Of a stretch of DNA of 39,301 nucleotides, positions 9,288-17,072 are shown one piece after another. This DNA comes from Deltaproteobacteria bacterium (GTDB lineage: Bacteria > Desulfobacterota > Desulfuromonadia > Geobacterales > Pseudopelobacteraceae): NCBI GenBank assembly GCA_021780495.1, contig JAJXYO010000006.1, positions 1 through 39,301 on the forward strand, in the 5' to 3' direction. Every line of letters starts with the position of its first letter. Position 1 is the stretch's first letter. The translations under genes and the position numbers were made by a program. Under the pieces are notes generated by a model, which was not told the DNA's origin, ran no database searches, and was given only the letters and a program-made list of their open reading frames with translations.

Positions 9288-10675
9288 GATCCGATACCTT
9301 CCCAACCCCGCAAGGGGCCAAATTTGGATTTAAGCTCCTGGTAAACCGTTAATGCGGATACGGCATCCTTTGCATTGCCCTGATTCGTGTATCCCTTGGC
9401 CAACATCAACCAAGCGAGCATATTGTCCGGATCCCGGCGGATTGCAAATTGCCACAAGGTCGTAGAATCTTTCCAGTTCCGAGACTGGCAGTATGTTATT
9501 CCGCCAAGCACGGTACAACATGCGACAGATATGACGACGACCGTATTACGTAATCGTATCGAACCTTGCATCAGAACTGAAATCAACAGTGCGGTAACGC
9601 CGGCTATGCCAATCATCGGAAAATACAGATATCGGTCATTTTTGAGCGTCAGGAGCGGGATGATCTGCATAACCGGCAAGAGTGATATCATATACACCGC
9701 TAAGAAAAAGAATAAGCGTGGCCAGCGTTTGGCAGATATGACAGCAATCCCGGCCAGGCTGAAAAATAAACCTGCGGACATAACCACTTCCCAGTCAACA
9801 GATTTCCTGATCGGGACCATATAATACGGGCTCAGATCCAAGGGATAGACCAGATCCCTGAGATAGGAAATAAATACCGGAATCATGGTCCAGAGGGTTG
9901 TCAGAGGGGTTCCACCGGGATAGCCCATTCTCCCGCCACCCACACCTGCTGCTTGGCTCATAATCGTCAGGATGCTGGCTGCCAGAGCGAGCAACAGGAA
10001 CGGTAGCTTGTCCACCAGCTTCAGAGGATGTTTTTCGTCACGAAAACAAAGATCGTAGCAGATGATAACCAGTGGGAAAACTACCGCTGCAGATTTGCTC
10101 AGAAGCGCGCACGTGAGAAAGACGAGTGATAATGCATAGTTTTTAACATGACCGCTACTGGCTCGTCTGTATGCAATGTACCTGAGTAAGGCCAGTAAAA
10201 AAAACAGTGCAGATAACACATTCTTCCGCTCGGATACCCAGGCCACTGATTCGACCTGAACCGGATGAAGCACGAAAACAATGGCCCCGAGCAGAGATGG
10301 CATTTCTGAAAGCTCAAGCTGTAACAATAGCCGGTAGACCAGGATCCCGTTCAAGGCATGCAGCAGGATGTTCACGAAGTGATAACCGGCTGGATCAAGA
10401 CCCCAGAGTTGATAGTCGATCATATATGAGATCAGGTGAAACGGGGCATAATTCCCGACAAAATACGTTGAGAAAACAATCTGTAAATTGGCCAGGCTGA
10501 AACTTCGTATGGCCTTGTTTCTGACAATATAATCATAGTCATCCCAATTGAGAATGAATCCATGCTTAAGGGTTATGGCGTAACATAAAAAAGTAACAGT
10601 GAAAATTGTCAGAATCGCGGCAGCTAGCCATTTATTGCTGGAATGCAACCCGGCAGTTTTCCGGTTGTGACCCAT
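9284..10675 (-). CDS. GT-C type membrane glycosyltransferase-like protein (TMTC/PMT-like)
   Basis: This is a polytopic membrane protein of about 463 residues with roughly eleven hydrophobic segments. An acidic pair in the first extracytoplasmic loop (NWDDYDYI, Asp45-Asp46) is where GT-C enzymes carry catalytic acids. The segment HPVQVESVAWVSERKNVLSALF is characteristic of TMTC-like and TPR-bearing bacterial GT-C proteins. Near the C terminus (about 405-450) one TPR-like helix pair follows the last membrane segment. GT-C enzymes use polyprenyl-phosphate sugars to modify proteins or lipids; the substrate here is unknown. The ATG at 10675 overlaps the cbiX stop as TGATG, and the 3' end overlaps cbiC, so it sits inside the cobalamin operon despite no clear link. 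It appears more AT-rich than its neighbours. Confidence 0.8.
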   Translation of the reverse strand: MGHNRKTAGLHSSNKWLAAAILTIFTVTFLCYAITLKHGFILNWDDYDYIVRNKAIRSFSLANLQIVFSTYFVGNYAPFHLISYMIDYQLWGLDPAGYHFVNILLHALNGILVYRLLLQLELSEMPSLLGAIVFVLHPVQVESVAWVSERKNVLSALFFLLALLRYIAYRRASSGHVKNYALSLVFLTCALLSKSAAVVFPLVIICYDLCFRDEKHPLKLVDKLPFLLLALAASILTIMSQAAGVGGGRMGYPGGTPLTTLWTMIPVFISYLRDLVYPLDLSPYYMVPIRKSVDWEVVMSAGLFFSLAGIAVISAKRWPRLFFFLAVYMISLLPVMQIIPLLTLKNDRYLYFPMIGIAGVTALLISVLMQGSIRLRNTVVVISVACCTVLGGITYCQSRNWKDSTTLWQFAIRRDPDNMLAWLMLAKGYTNQGNAKDAVSALTVYQELKSKFGPLRGWEGIGS

Positions 10676-11058
10676 CAGCGCCAATCCAGTCTTTCCAGTG
10701 CCTCTTCAATGCGTTCGGCTTCGATCTCGGCCAGTTTACGATGCACCCCCAGGTGCCCGCCCATCTCCATGAGCAGACCGGGATGGCGCTTTTGAGCCTC
10801 CAGGATCTCCTCCGGCAGATCGTGTTGCACATGGGCCCCCATGAAGAGGAAATAGGGCATCAGCAGGATGCGCTGAGCGCCGCGGGCGACGCAGGCATCG
10901 ATACCCTGCTGGATGTTGGGTTCGTGCAGTTCTCGAAAAGCGACCTCCACGATCTCAAGGCCGATCATTGCCCGCACCAGCGCTGCAACCTCGCCGGCGG
11001 CAGCATTTGCCTCGGCGATGCGGCTGCCGTGGGCCATTATCAGAATTGCAGTCTTCAT
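10675..11058 (-). CDS. cbiX: Sirohydrochlorin cobaltochelatase, short form (CbiX-S)
   Basis: This protein of about 127 residues is the size of the small homodimeric CbiX that inserts cobalt into sirohydrochlorin, the entry step of anaerobic cobalamin synthesis. MKTAILIMAHGSR carries the first metal-binding histidine (His10). The second conserved histidine region is GAHVQHDLPEEI. The ATG at 11058 overlaps the stop of the NuoG-like gene (ATGA), and AAAGGAA lies upstream. An upstream in-frame start at 11127 would add 23 residues that do not resemble the family. A nickel or iron chelatase role cannot be excluded from sequence, but cbiC and cbiD next door favour cobalt. Confidence 0.92.
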   Translation of the reverse strand: MKTAILIMAHGSRIAEANAAAGEVAALVRAMIGLEIVEVAFRELHEPNIQQGIDACVARGAQRILLMPYFLFMGAHVQHDLPEEILEAQKRHPGLLMEMGGHLGVHRKLAEIEAERIEEALERLDWR

Positions 11059-12968
11059 GATGATGTATTCCTTTCGTCGCTCAACAACAGGCTGGTATCC
11101 GAGTCTAATGACGCGAGCGGTGCCCATGGCCCGGACAGCGGATCATCAATACGTTCTGTACTCAGCCGCAGGATCAATTCTGTCACGATTTGCCAAGCCG
11201 GAAGCAGATCCCCGCCCGGTATGTCATGACTGTGCATCCGGGTGGGGTGCAGTTCCGGAGTCAATCCCTTGATCGGCAGGCCCGGTTGCATAACCTGGCT
11301 GAAACGCTGGGCCCGCCCTTCGTGGTTGACAAAGGTGCCGTCCATCTCGACCCAGGTCGTGACCGGCAGGACGATCTCGCTCCGTTTTATGAGACCGCTT
11401 GGCAGCCAGTCGGCGGCTGCCAGCACCCGGATGCCGGACGGCAGATCTGCCGGCAGGTCGGACTCCAGCGCTATGAAACCCTTGACCTTGCCGTTTGCCA
11501 CAGCTTCCTGGAACGAGATGGCGCCCAGGTCACGGGACAGGATCGCGCAGCCGAAGGAGTTGGGGTGTTCCATGATGAAGGCCAGTTTGGTAGTGCCGGG
11601 TGCTGCTGCGAGTACCGCCGCCGGATTCTGCAGCTGGGGACCACAGATAATCACCGGACTCGTGGCCTTGAGAAGCGGCACATCGGCCAAGGATGGGACC
11701 GAAACCGATTCAAAGAGTTGTTCATGTGATGCATCAGATGTTGTGCCGCATCCCACCAGAAACACGTGAGCACCGTTACGCCAGGCCTGACGCACAGCCA
11801 GGGCCATCATGGGAGCGGTCTCCAAAATATCGCATGCCATGATAACAACCAGGTCGGCACGGCGTACGCCATCCTGCGAGGCTCTGTTGGTGGCGTGCAA
11901 CAACGATACGGCTGTTCGTGGCAATGTCTCGTTGTGTTCTTGGCCGAAGAAGCAGAGTGTCCCGGCCCCAAGCAGCTCTTTCAGTCGCCCTGCCATGATG
12001 TTCCCCTCCAGGCTCATGCGCGGGGAACCAACGATGGCCAGAGCCTCGGGACCATGTAATTCCAGAAACTCGCTAAGCCGCTCCGCCAGCGCATCCAGTG
12101 CGGTATCCATGCTAACCGGCATGCCGTCCACCAGCGCTTGGCGGGGCCTGTCCGGAGCGTTGACAGGGGCATTGGCAAAGCGCCCCCGGTCGCAGATAAA
12201 CCAGCCATTGATCTGATCGTTTCTGCGAGCGGTGGTCTTGAGCAGTTCACGGTATCGAGCCATGGGGATTGTATTGCAACCCAGAGAACAACCTGGGCAG
12301 ATCGAGGGGGCCATGTCGTAATCCCAGTAGCGGGCGCGAAAACGGGCGGTCTTGTCGGTGAAGACGCCGGTCGGGCAGATGTCCACCAGATTGCCGGAAA
12401 AGGGTGATTCCAGTGCCCCATCCTGCTGACGTCCGAAATAGACACTGGCGGCCCGGCCCATGACACCGAAATCGGTACCGCCGGCATATTCCTGATAGAA
12501 CCGTACACAGCGGTAGCACTGGATACAGCGGTTCATCTCATGTTCGATCTGCTGTCCCAAATACTGATTGACATGGGTACGCTTGCGGCCATCGTAACGG
12601 CGGATGCCGTGCCCGCCGGCAATGGTGAAATCCTGAAGCTGACACTCGCCACCTTCATCGCAGACCGGGCAGTCGTGGGGGTGATTGATCATCAGCCATT
12701 CAATCACGCTCTTGCGCATGGCACGCGCTTCTTCATCGGTTGTGGAGACTACCATGCCATCCTGGGCCGGCAGCATGCAGGACATCTGCAGGCCCTTGAC
12801 CGGTCCGTCAAGCATTTTGACGGCGCACACCCGGCAGGCGCCGGCCTTACCCAAGGCCGGGTGCCAGCAGAAGTGCGGGATGACGATCCCGATGCTGCGG
12901 GCCGCCTCCAGTACATTGGTTCCATCGGGAACCTCGACCGACTGGTTATCGATGATAAGTTTAGGCAT
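11055..12968 (-). CDS. Orphan NuoG-like iron-sulfur protein with molybdopterin-oxidoreductase fold
   Basis: This 637-residue protein resembles subunit G of NADH:quinone oxidoreductase and related hydrogenase/formate dehydrogenase subunits. All cluster ligands are present: a plant-type [2Fe-2S] site (Cys34, 45, 48, 64), the His-Cys3 site (His96, Cys100, 103, 109), a [4Fe-4S] site (Cys148, 151, 154, 198) and the four cysteines before the molybdopterin-like domain (Cys224, 227, 231, 259). The C-terminal half is the catalytically silent oxidoreductase fold as in NuoG. No other nuo gene is nearby. Instead the gene ends in an ATGA overlap with cbiX. It may pass electrons to a step of cobalamin synthesis, such as corrinoid cobalt reduction, but this is inference. 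The ATG follows AAGGTG. Confidence 0.88.
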   Translation of the reverse strand: MPKLIIDNQSVEVPDGTNVLEAARSIGIVIPHFCWHPALGKAGACRVCAVKMLDGPVKGLQMSCMLPAQDGMVVSTTDEEARAMRKSVIEWLMINHPHDCPVCDEGGECQLQDFTIAGGHGIRRYDGRKRTHVNQYLGQQIEHEMNRCIQCYRCVRFYQEYAGGTDFGVMGRAASVYFGRQQDGALESPFSGNLVDICPTGVFTDKTARFRARYWDYDMAPSICPGCSLGCNTIPMARYRELLKTTARRNDQINGWFICDRGRFANAPVNAPDRPRQALVDGMPVSMDTALDALAERLSEFLELHGPEALAIVGSPRMSLEGNIMAGRLKELLGAGTLCFFGQEHNETLPRTAVSLLHATNRASQDGVRRADLVVIMACDILETAPMMALAVRQAWRNGAHVFLVGCGTTSDASHEQLFESVSVPSLADVPLLKATSPVIICGPQLQNPAAVLAAAPGTTKLAFIMEHPNSFGCAILSRDLGAISFQEAVANGKVKGFIALESDLPADLPSGIRVLAAADWLPSGLIKRSEIVLPVTTWVEMDGTFVNHEGRAQRFSQVMQPGLPIKGLTPELHPTRMHSHDIPGGDLLPAWQIVTELILRLSTERIDDPLSGPWAPLASLDSDTSLLLSDERNTSS

Positions 12969-13185
12969 GTATTTTTCACCTTCGACCAGGAGTTGACGAT
13001 TCTACTCCCGTCCATACCGCCGTCGTAATGCGGAAAGCTGTCGTGAATATCCGTTTGTTGCAGGTGAATTCTGAGGCCTGGTGCAACTAATGACACCCTG
13101 ATCATGCATGGTTGTCATCAATCGCTCTCGTTTGTCATAGAGCGGTGTCATGGGTATAATCAGTTGGTAATCGAATGGTTACGGG
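12969..13185 (-). promoter_or_regulatory. Leader region of the NuoG-like/cobalamin operon with repeated TGTCAT hexamers
   Basis: No gene is visible here. TGTCAT occurs in direct orientation at 13113, 13133 and 13146, and inverted (ATGACA) at 13090. ATGACACC at 13090-13097 and GGTGTCAT at 13144-13151 form an 8-bp inverted repeat. A small hairpin (CGCTCT/AGAGCG, 13123-13144) lies inside, without a T-run. No B12-box-like cobalamin riboswitch core was recognised, although the region leads into cobalamin genes. Confidence 0.35.
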
Positions 13186-13983
13186 TCAAACTTTCAGCTC
13201 TTCTTTAAGTCCATCGATAACCGCCTTGACCTCGGCGATCATGTCGCTGGCCTGGGGGGATGTCTCGAATTTGAGATATTGCTCAAAATAGGTAACAGCA
13301 TCCTGGGTGCGGTCCTGGTCCATGCAGATACCACCCAGTGTCAGGTAGGCCATGCCATAGGTCGGGTCAAGGCGGATCGCTTCACAACAATGCTCCTCAG
13401 CCTCTTCGAGCTCCTCCATGTCGTACAGTAATTCACCCAGGTTGTAATGCGCAGCCGGATCCTTGGGATCAATGTCCACACCCTTCTGGAAGGCATCTAT
13501 GGCTCCTTGGGCATCGCCCAGGCCGTAGAGCGCATCACCCAGAGCATTCAAGGCAAAGATATTTTCCGGCTCCATTTCCAGTGCCTCACGGTAGGCGCGA
13601 ATCGCATCGTCGGTGCGTTCCTGGTTATTGTAAACCAGGCCGATACTGACCAGCGCGTCTGCGTCTGATGGGTCAAGTTCACGTACCCGGCTGTAGCTGG
13701 CGATAGCATCTGTGTGCTGACCGGACTCAAACAACAGGTCGCCCAGGGTAGTCAGGGCATCCAGGTCCGTTGGTCTTCGTTTGAGCCCTTCACGGTAATG
13801 ATCAATTGCCTCTGCGATGTGTCCATCCTCGGCCAATGCGTCGCCCAGGTAAAACCAGCTGTCGGCATCGTCCTGATGCGCCTTGCAATATTCCTTCAGG
13901 GTGGTGATGGCTGCCTTTGTGTTGCCTGCATCCAGTTGTTCAATGCCGATCCGCAGCATTTCATCCAGTACTTTGTCCGCCAT
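13186..13983 (-). CDS. Tetratricopeptide repeat protein
   Basis: This soluble protein of 265 residues is built almost entirely of about six to seven TPR units (for example DADSWFYLGDALAEDGHIAEAIDHYREGL and PAAHYNLGELLYDMEELEEAEEHCCEAI). It has no signal peptide or membrane segment, and is acidic. TPR arrays are protein-binding scaffolds, and no partner can be deduced. The ATG at 13983 is preceded by GGAGG; an earlier in-frame start at 14004 is not needed. A likely promoter lies in the divergent region shared with ptsP, with TTGACA at 14030-14025 on the minus strand. Confidence 0.85.
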   Translation of the reverse strand: MADKVLDEMLRIGIEQLDAGNTKAAITTLKEYCKAHQDDADSWFYLGDALAEDGHIAEAIDHYREGLKRRPTDLDALTTLGDLLFESGQHTDAIASYSRVRELDPSDADALVSIGLVYNNQERTDDAIRAYREALEMEPENIFALNALGDALYGLGDAQGAIDAFQKGVDIDPKDPAAHYNLGELLYDMEELEEAEEHCCEAIRLDPTYGMAYLTLGGICMDQDRTQDAVTYFEQYLKFETSPQASDMIAEVKAVIDGLKEELKV

Positions 13984-14006
13984 GTGATATATCCTCCAGA
14001 TCAATT

Positions 14007-14054
14007 AAAAGTGCGTTGCAGTTTTGTCAAGATAACAGACCTACACGCACTTTT
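14007..14054. promoter_or_regulatory. 10-bp inverted repeat in the TPR/ptsP divergent region
   Basis: AAAAGTGCGT at 14007-14016 and ACGCACTTTT at 14045-14054 are perfect complements with a 28-bp spacer. The two arms flank the TTGACA (14025-14030, minus strand) of the presumed TPR promoter, so the pair could be an operator looped around it. A terminator role is unlikely because neither flanking gene ends here. Confidence 0.4.
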
Positions 14055-14081
14055 CCAGAATATATCCGAAAATGAATGGTT

Positions 14082-14110
14082 TTTACTTTTAAAAGAAATT
14101 GATTTATAGT
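14082..14110 (+). promoter_or_regulatory. Probable sigma70 promoter of ptsP
   Basis: TTTACT (14082-14087) and TATAGT (14105-14110) are separated by 17 bases, about 30 bases before the chosen ptsP ATG. The match is four of six and five of six to consensus. Confidence 0.45.
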
Positions 14111-14140
14111 CTGCAGATTCTACGCAACGGGGCGAACTCC

Positions 14141-16537
14141 ATGAAAGAAAGTCACCACTCCATAGGACTGCGAACGCTTGAGGATATAAGTTCCATCATC
14201 CTTCATTCCCATGATTTGCAGGAAACCCTTGATAATATCGTCACTATTGTGGCTAAACGCATGAAGACCGACGTCTGTTCGATCTATCTGCTGGAAAAGG
14301 ATGGGGAAACCCTGATGTTGAAAGCCACGAAAGGTCTTTCAAAGTCATCGGTCAACCGCATTTCCATGAAGGTCCACGAAGGTCTCGCCGGTCTGGTTGT
14401 CGAAAGCCGCGACATGGTCATGAGCGACAACGCACCATCACATCCGCGCTACAAGTATTTCAAGGAAACCAAGGAGGAGAAATTCCTCTCCTTTCTCGGT
14501 CTGCCGCTGTTTGAGCACAAGGCTCCCATCGGCGTGATCATCATCCAGACCCGCGAGGCACGCCGTTTCAGCGAGGATGAGATCAGCGCCCTGCGTACGA
14601 TTACCTTTCAGATCGGCAGCATTATTCACAACGCCCGATTGTTGGACTCCATTCAACATAAGGAACAGGAACGGGCCTGGTTTGAGCGGGAATTGGCCAA
14701 GGTGACAATCGGCAATGGTGGCGCTACATCGCCATCGAAGAAAAAAGCCAAACGGGCAGGGGGCTCGAATGTGCTGGCCGGGACCGCGGTTTCATCAGGA
14801 TTCAGCAGAGGTAAGGTCTACATCCTCGATCGCTTCAGTGACAAAGTCATCAAGGTGGCGAAAGTCGGCACGCGGGCCGATGAGCACAGGAAGTTCACCA
14901 TAGCCCTTGAAAAGGCGAAGATTCAGACGCTGTATATGGAGAAGCGTGTCAGCGAGACGCTTTCCGAGGATGACGCCGCCATCTTCCATACCCATCTCAT
15001 GATCCTTGAAGACCGCGGCTTTTCATCCAAGGTCTGTGATCTGGTCGAGCAGGACATGGGTGCTACCCGTGCGGTACATGAGGTTGTGCAGCACTACGTC
15101 CAGGCCTTTTCTGCCATGGAGGACCCCTATCTGCGGGAGCGGTCGGCAGATATGGAGGACATCGGCCGCAGGATCATCGATGCCATGGAGGGTAATGACA
15201 CCACGTCGGTCAAGTTGAAGGAGAAGCGGATCATAGTCGCCGAGGAGATATTCCCCTCGGATCTGGCCATGCTGGATCACGACAAGATTTTGGGCATCGT
15301 CACGGAAAAGGGCAATGTCTATTGCCATGCCGCCATTATGGCCAAATCACTCGGCATACCGGCCGTTCTGGGGATCAGCGGTCTGATCAAGGCGGCCAAT
15401 GTCAAGGATGAGATGATGGTGGATGGCACCTCGGGACACGTGTACATCAACCCGGACAGTGCCGTTATAAAGGAGTACGCCAGGCTCGAACAGGATCATG
15501 CTGTCCTCATGAAGGAACTGGAGGGGCTGCGGGATCTGCCGGCGGTAACCAGCGATGGTGTGACGATCGTTCTCAGTGCCAATATCGGCCTGATTTCTGA
15601 TGTCAGAGTGGCCAACATGCATGGCGCCGACGGGGTCGGGCTCTATCGTACGGAATTCCCCTATATGGCCCGAACCTCGTTCCCTAACCGTGCCGAGCAG
15701 GCTACCATTTACAGCAAGATCTTAGAGGGCTTCCCAGGCCAGATGGTCAATATCCGCACCCTGGATATCGGTGGCGACAAGGGGCTGCCGTATTTCACCT
15801 ATCCTCACGAAGACAATCCATTTCTGGGGTGGCGCTCAATCCGTGTGTCCCTTGAGCGACAGGATATCTTTCGGGAACAGCTCGCCGGAATCCTTTTGTC
15901 AACGGGTGCCGGAACCCCAACGATCATGTTTCCGCTGATCACGAGCCTGGATGAGATCCGTCAGATCAAGGAGATACTGGCTTCGGTCCGGGATGAGCTC
16001 ATCGGGGAAGGGCACGATGTAGCCGGCACTATTCCACTGGGAATCATGATAGAGGTGCCGGCGGCTGTCCAGATCATCGAGTTCCTGATACGCGAAGTGG
16101 ATTATGTAAGCATCGGCACCAATGACCTGATTCAGTACACCCTGGCGGCTGACCGTAATAACGCGCGGGTCAAACAGTATTACGACCCGCACCATCCGGC
16201 CGTGTTGCATTCCATCAAGCTGGTGGCGGATGCCGCCATCAAGGCCGGGAAAAAAGCCTCGGTCTGCGGCGAGATGGCCTCTGATCCGCTCAATGCCCTG
16301 CTGCTGATAGGCATGGGGATTCGTGAATTCAGTCTGTCTGCCCCCAGTATCCCAATTGTCAAGCAAGCCATTCGTGCGCATGGACTGAACGAATGTCATA
16401 CGTTGGCGCGCAAGGTCTTGGGGTGCCGCTATGGAGCGGATGTCAGGCGAACGCTTGCTGATGCCAGAACGCAATTGTTCTCGGGAACTGAACGGCGCAA
16501 ATCCGCACGAGATGCCGTTGACGGAAGCGAGTTTTAA
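14141..16537 (+). CDS. ptsP: Phosphoenolpyruvate-protein phosphotransferase, enzyme I-Ntr with GAF domain
   Basis: This protein of 798 residues has the PtsP layout: an N-terminal GAF sensor domain (about 10-165), a basic linker, the enzyme I N-terminal and phosphohistidine domains, and the PEP-binding TIM barrel (about 480-760). It takes phosphate from PEP and passes it to NPr, the first step of the nitrogen PTS. The barrel motifs LYRTEFPYMAR, RTLDIGGDKGLPYF, IGTNDLIQYTLAADRNN and the catalytic CGEMASDP are intact. The swivelling histidine should be His396, but its motif reads GNVYCHAAIMAKSLGIPAV rather than the usual GG.TSH. The ATG at 14141 is preferred because the GAF begins directly after it; an in-frame ATG at 14099 would add 14 residues. 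Confidence 0.93.
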   Translation: MKESHHSIGLRTLEDISSIILHSHDLQETLDNIVTIVAKRMKTDVCSIYLLEKDGETLMLKATKGLSKSSVNRISMKVHEGLAGLVVESRDMVMSDNAPSHPRYKYFKETKEEKFLSFLGLPLFEHKAPIGVIIIQTREARRFSEDEISALRTITFQIGSIIHNARLLDSIQHKEQERAWFERELAKVTIGNGGATSPSKKKAKRAGGSNVLAGTAVSSGFSRGKVYILDRFSDKVIKVAKVGTRADEHRKFTIALEKAKIQTLYMEKRVSETLSEDDAAIFHTHLMILEDRGFSSKVCDLVEQDMGATRAVHEVVQHYVQAFSAMEDPYLRERSADMEDIGRRIIDAMEGNDTTSVKLKEKRIIVAEEIFPSDLAMLDHDKILGIVTEKGNVYCHAAIMAKSLGIPAVLGISGLIKAANVKDEMMVDGTSGHVYINPDSAVIKEYARLEQDHAVLMKELEGLRDLPAVTSDGVTIVLSANIGLISDVRVANMHGADGVGLYRTEFPYMARTSFPNRAEQATIYSKILEGFPGQMVNIRTLDIGGDKGLPYFTYPHEDNPFLGWRSIRVSLERQDIFREQLAGILLSTGAGTPTIMFPLITSLDEIRQIKEILASVRDELIGEGHDVAGTIPLGIMIEVPAAVQIIEFLIREVDYVSIGTNDLIQYTLAADRNNARVKQYYDPHHPAVLHSIKLVADAAIKAGKKASVCGEMASDPLNALLLIGMGIREFSLSAPSIPIVKQAIRAHGLNECHTLARKVLGCRYGADVRRTLADARTQLFSGTERRKSARDAVDGSEF

Positions 16538-16594
16538 TCGGTTGGAAGTGTAGCCCTGTAGTGAATTTGTCTCGTCTTTAGCGAATCACGCCGG

Positions 16595-16900
16595 TCATTT
16601 GCCGAAGGCGGACAGGAATTGTTGCAGGAGCTGGGGGGCGTTAGATTTGATCGCACCGCCCATGAAATCCACGATCCCGGGCCGGTAGCCGTCGTGCCAG
16701 ATCCTGGAGAACATCTCCGCGCTGGTTTTACAGACGCAGTCGGCCGTCTCGATGGTCCTGCCGTCCTGAATGGCGCATCCTTCCCCATCCAGTATCAGGG
16801 TTTTCTTGATATCGTCGATGGAGAAGTAGAAAGTTGTTGGAACCGTAAATATCCCTTTCCGGTAGCTCTCCCGTAACGTCTTGAAAATATCTTCCCGCAT
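16595..16900 (-). CDS. SCP2 sterol-carrier-like lipid-binding protein
   Basis: This 101-residue protein has the SCP2 pattern: an amphipathic N terminus, a central beta sheet (TTFYFSIDDIKKTLILDGEGCAI, TADCVCKTSAEMFSRIWHDG) and the C-terminal GGAIKSNAPQLLQQFLSAFGK. SCP2 domains bind acyl-CoAs or other lipids in a hydrophobic tunnel. There is no signal peptide, so it is cytoplasmic. An AGGAG ribosome binding site precedes the ATG. It lies after the VolA/FadL genes in the same direction but beyond a terminator-like hairpin, so co-transcription is doubtful; a role as intracellular fatty-acyl carrier is inferred. Confidence 0.8.
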   Translation of the reverse strand: MREDIFKTLRESYRKGIFTVPTTFYFSIDDIKKTLILDGEGCAIQDGRTIETADCVCKTSAEMFSRIWHDGYRPGIVDFMGGAIKSNAPQLLQQFLSAFGK

Positions 16901-17020
16901 CTCCTGTCACTCCTTGTTGGATGATTTGCGAACCTGATCCGGTCCCATCCTCTTTTCTGTTGTGCCAGCCAGCCATCTTCGTAAGTTATCAGTTATTCAA
17001 ATCTGCATTTGAATTGTGTT

Positions 17021-17045
17021 AAAGGCGGGGCCTGAGCCCCGCCTT
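17021..17045 (-). terminator. Rho-independent terminator-like hairpin after the lipase gene
   Basis: AAGGCGGGGC (17022-17031) and GCCCCGCCTT (17036-17045) form a perfect 10-bp stem with a CTGA loop. Read on the minus strand it follows the lipase stop at 17073 by about 30 bases and is followed by a short TTT run. Confidence 0.7.
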
Positions 17046-17072
17046 GCCGATAACGGCTATTTCCGAATCTGG

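Noticed and set aside
12969..13185. Cobalamin riboswitch before the cobalamin operon
   Set aside because: I looked for a B12-box-like core and could not recognise one by eye; a covariance-model search would be decisive.
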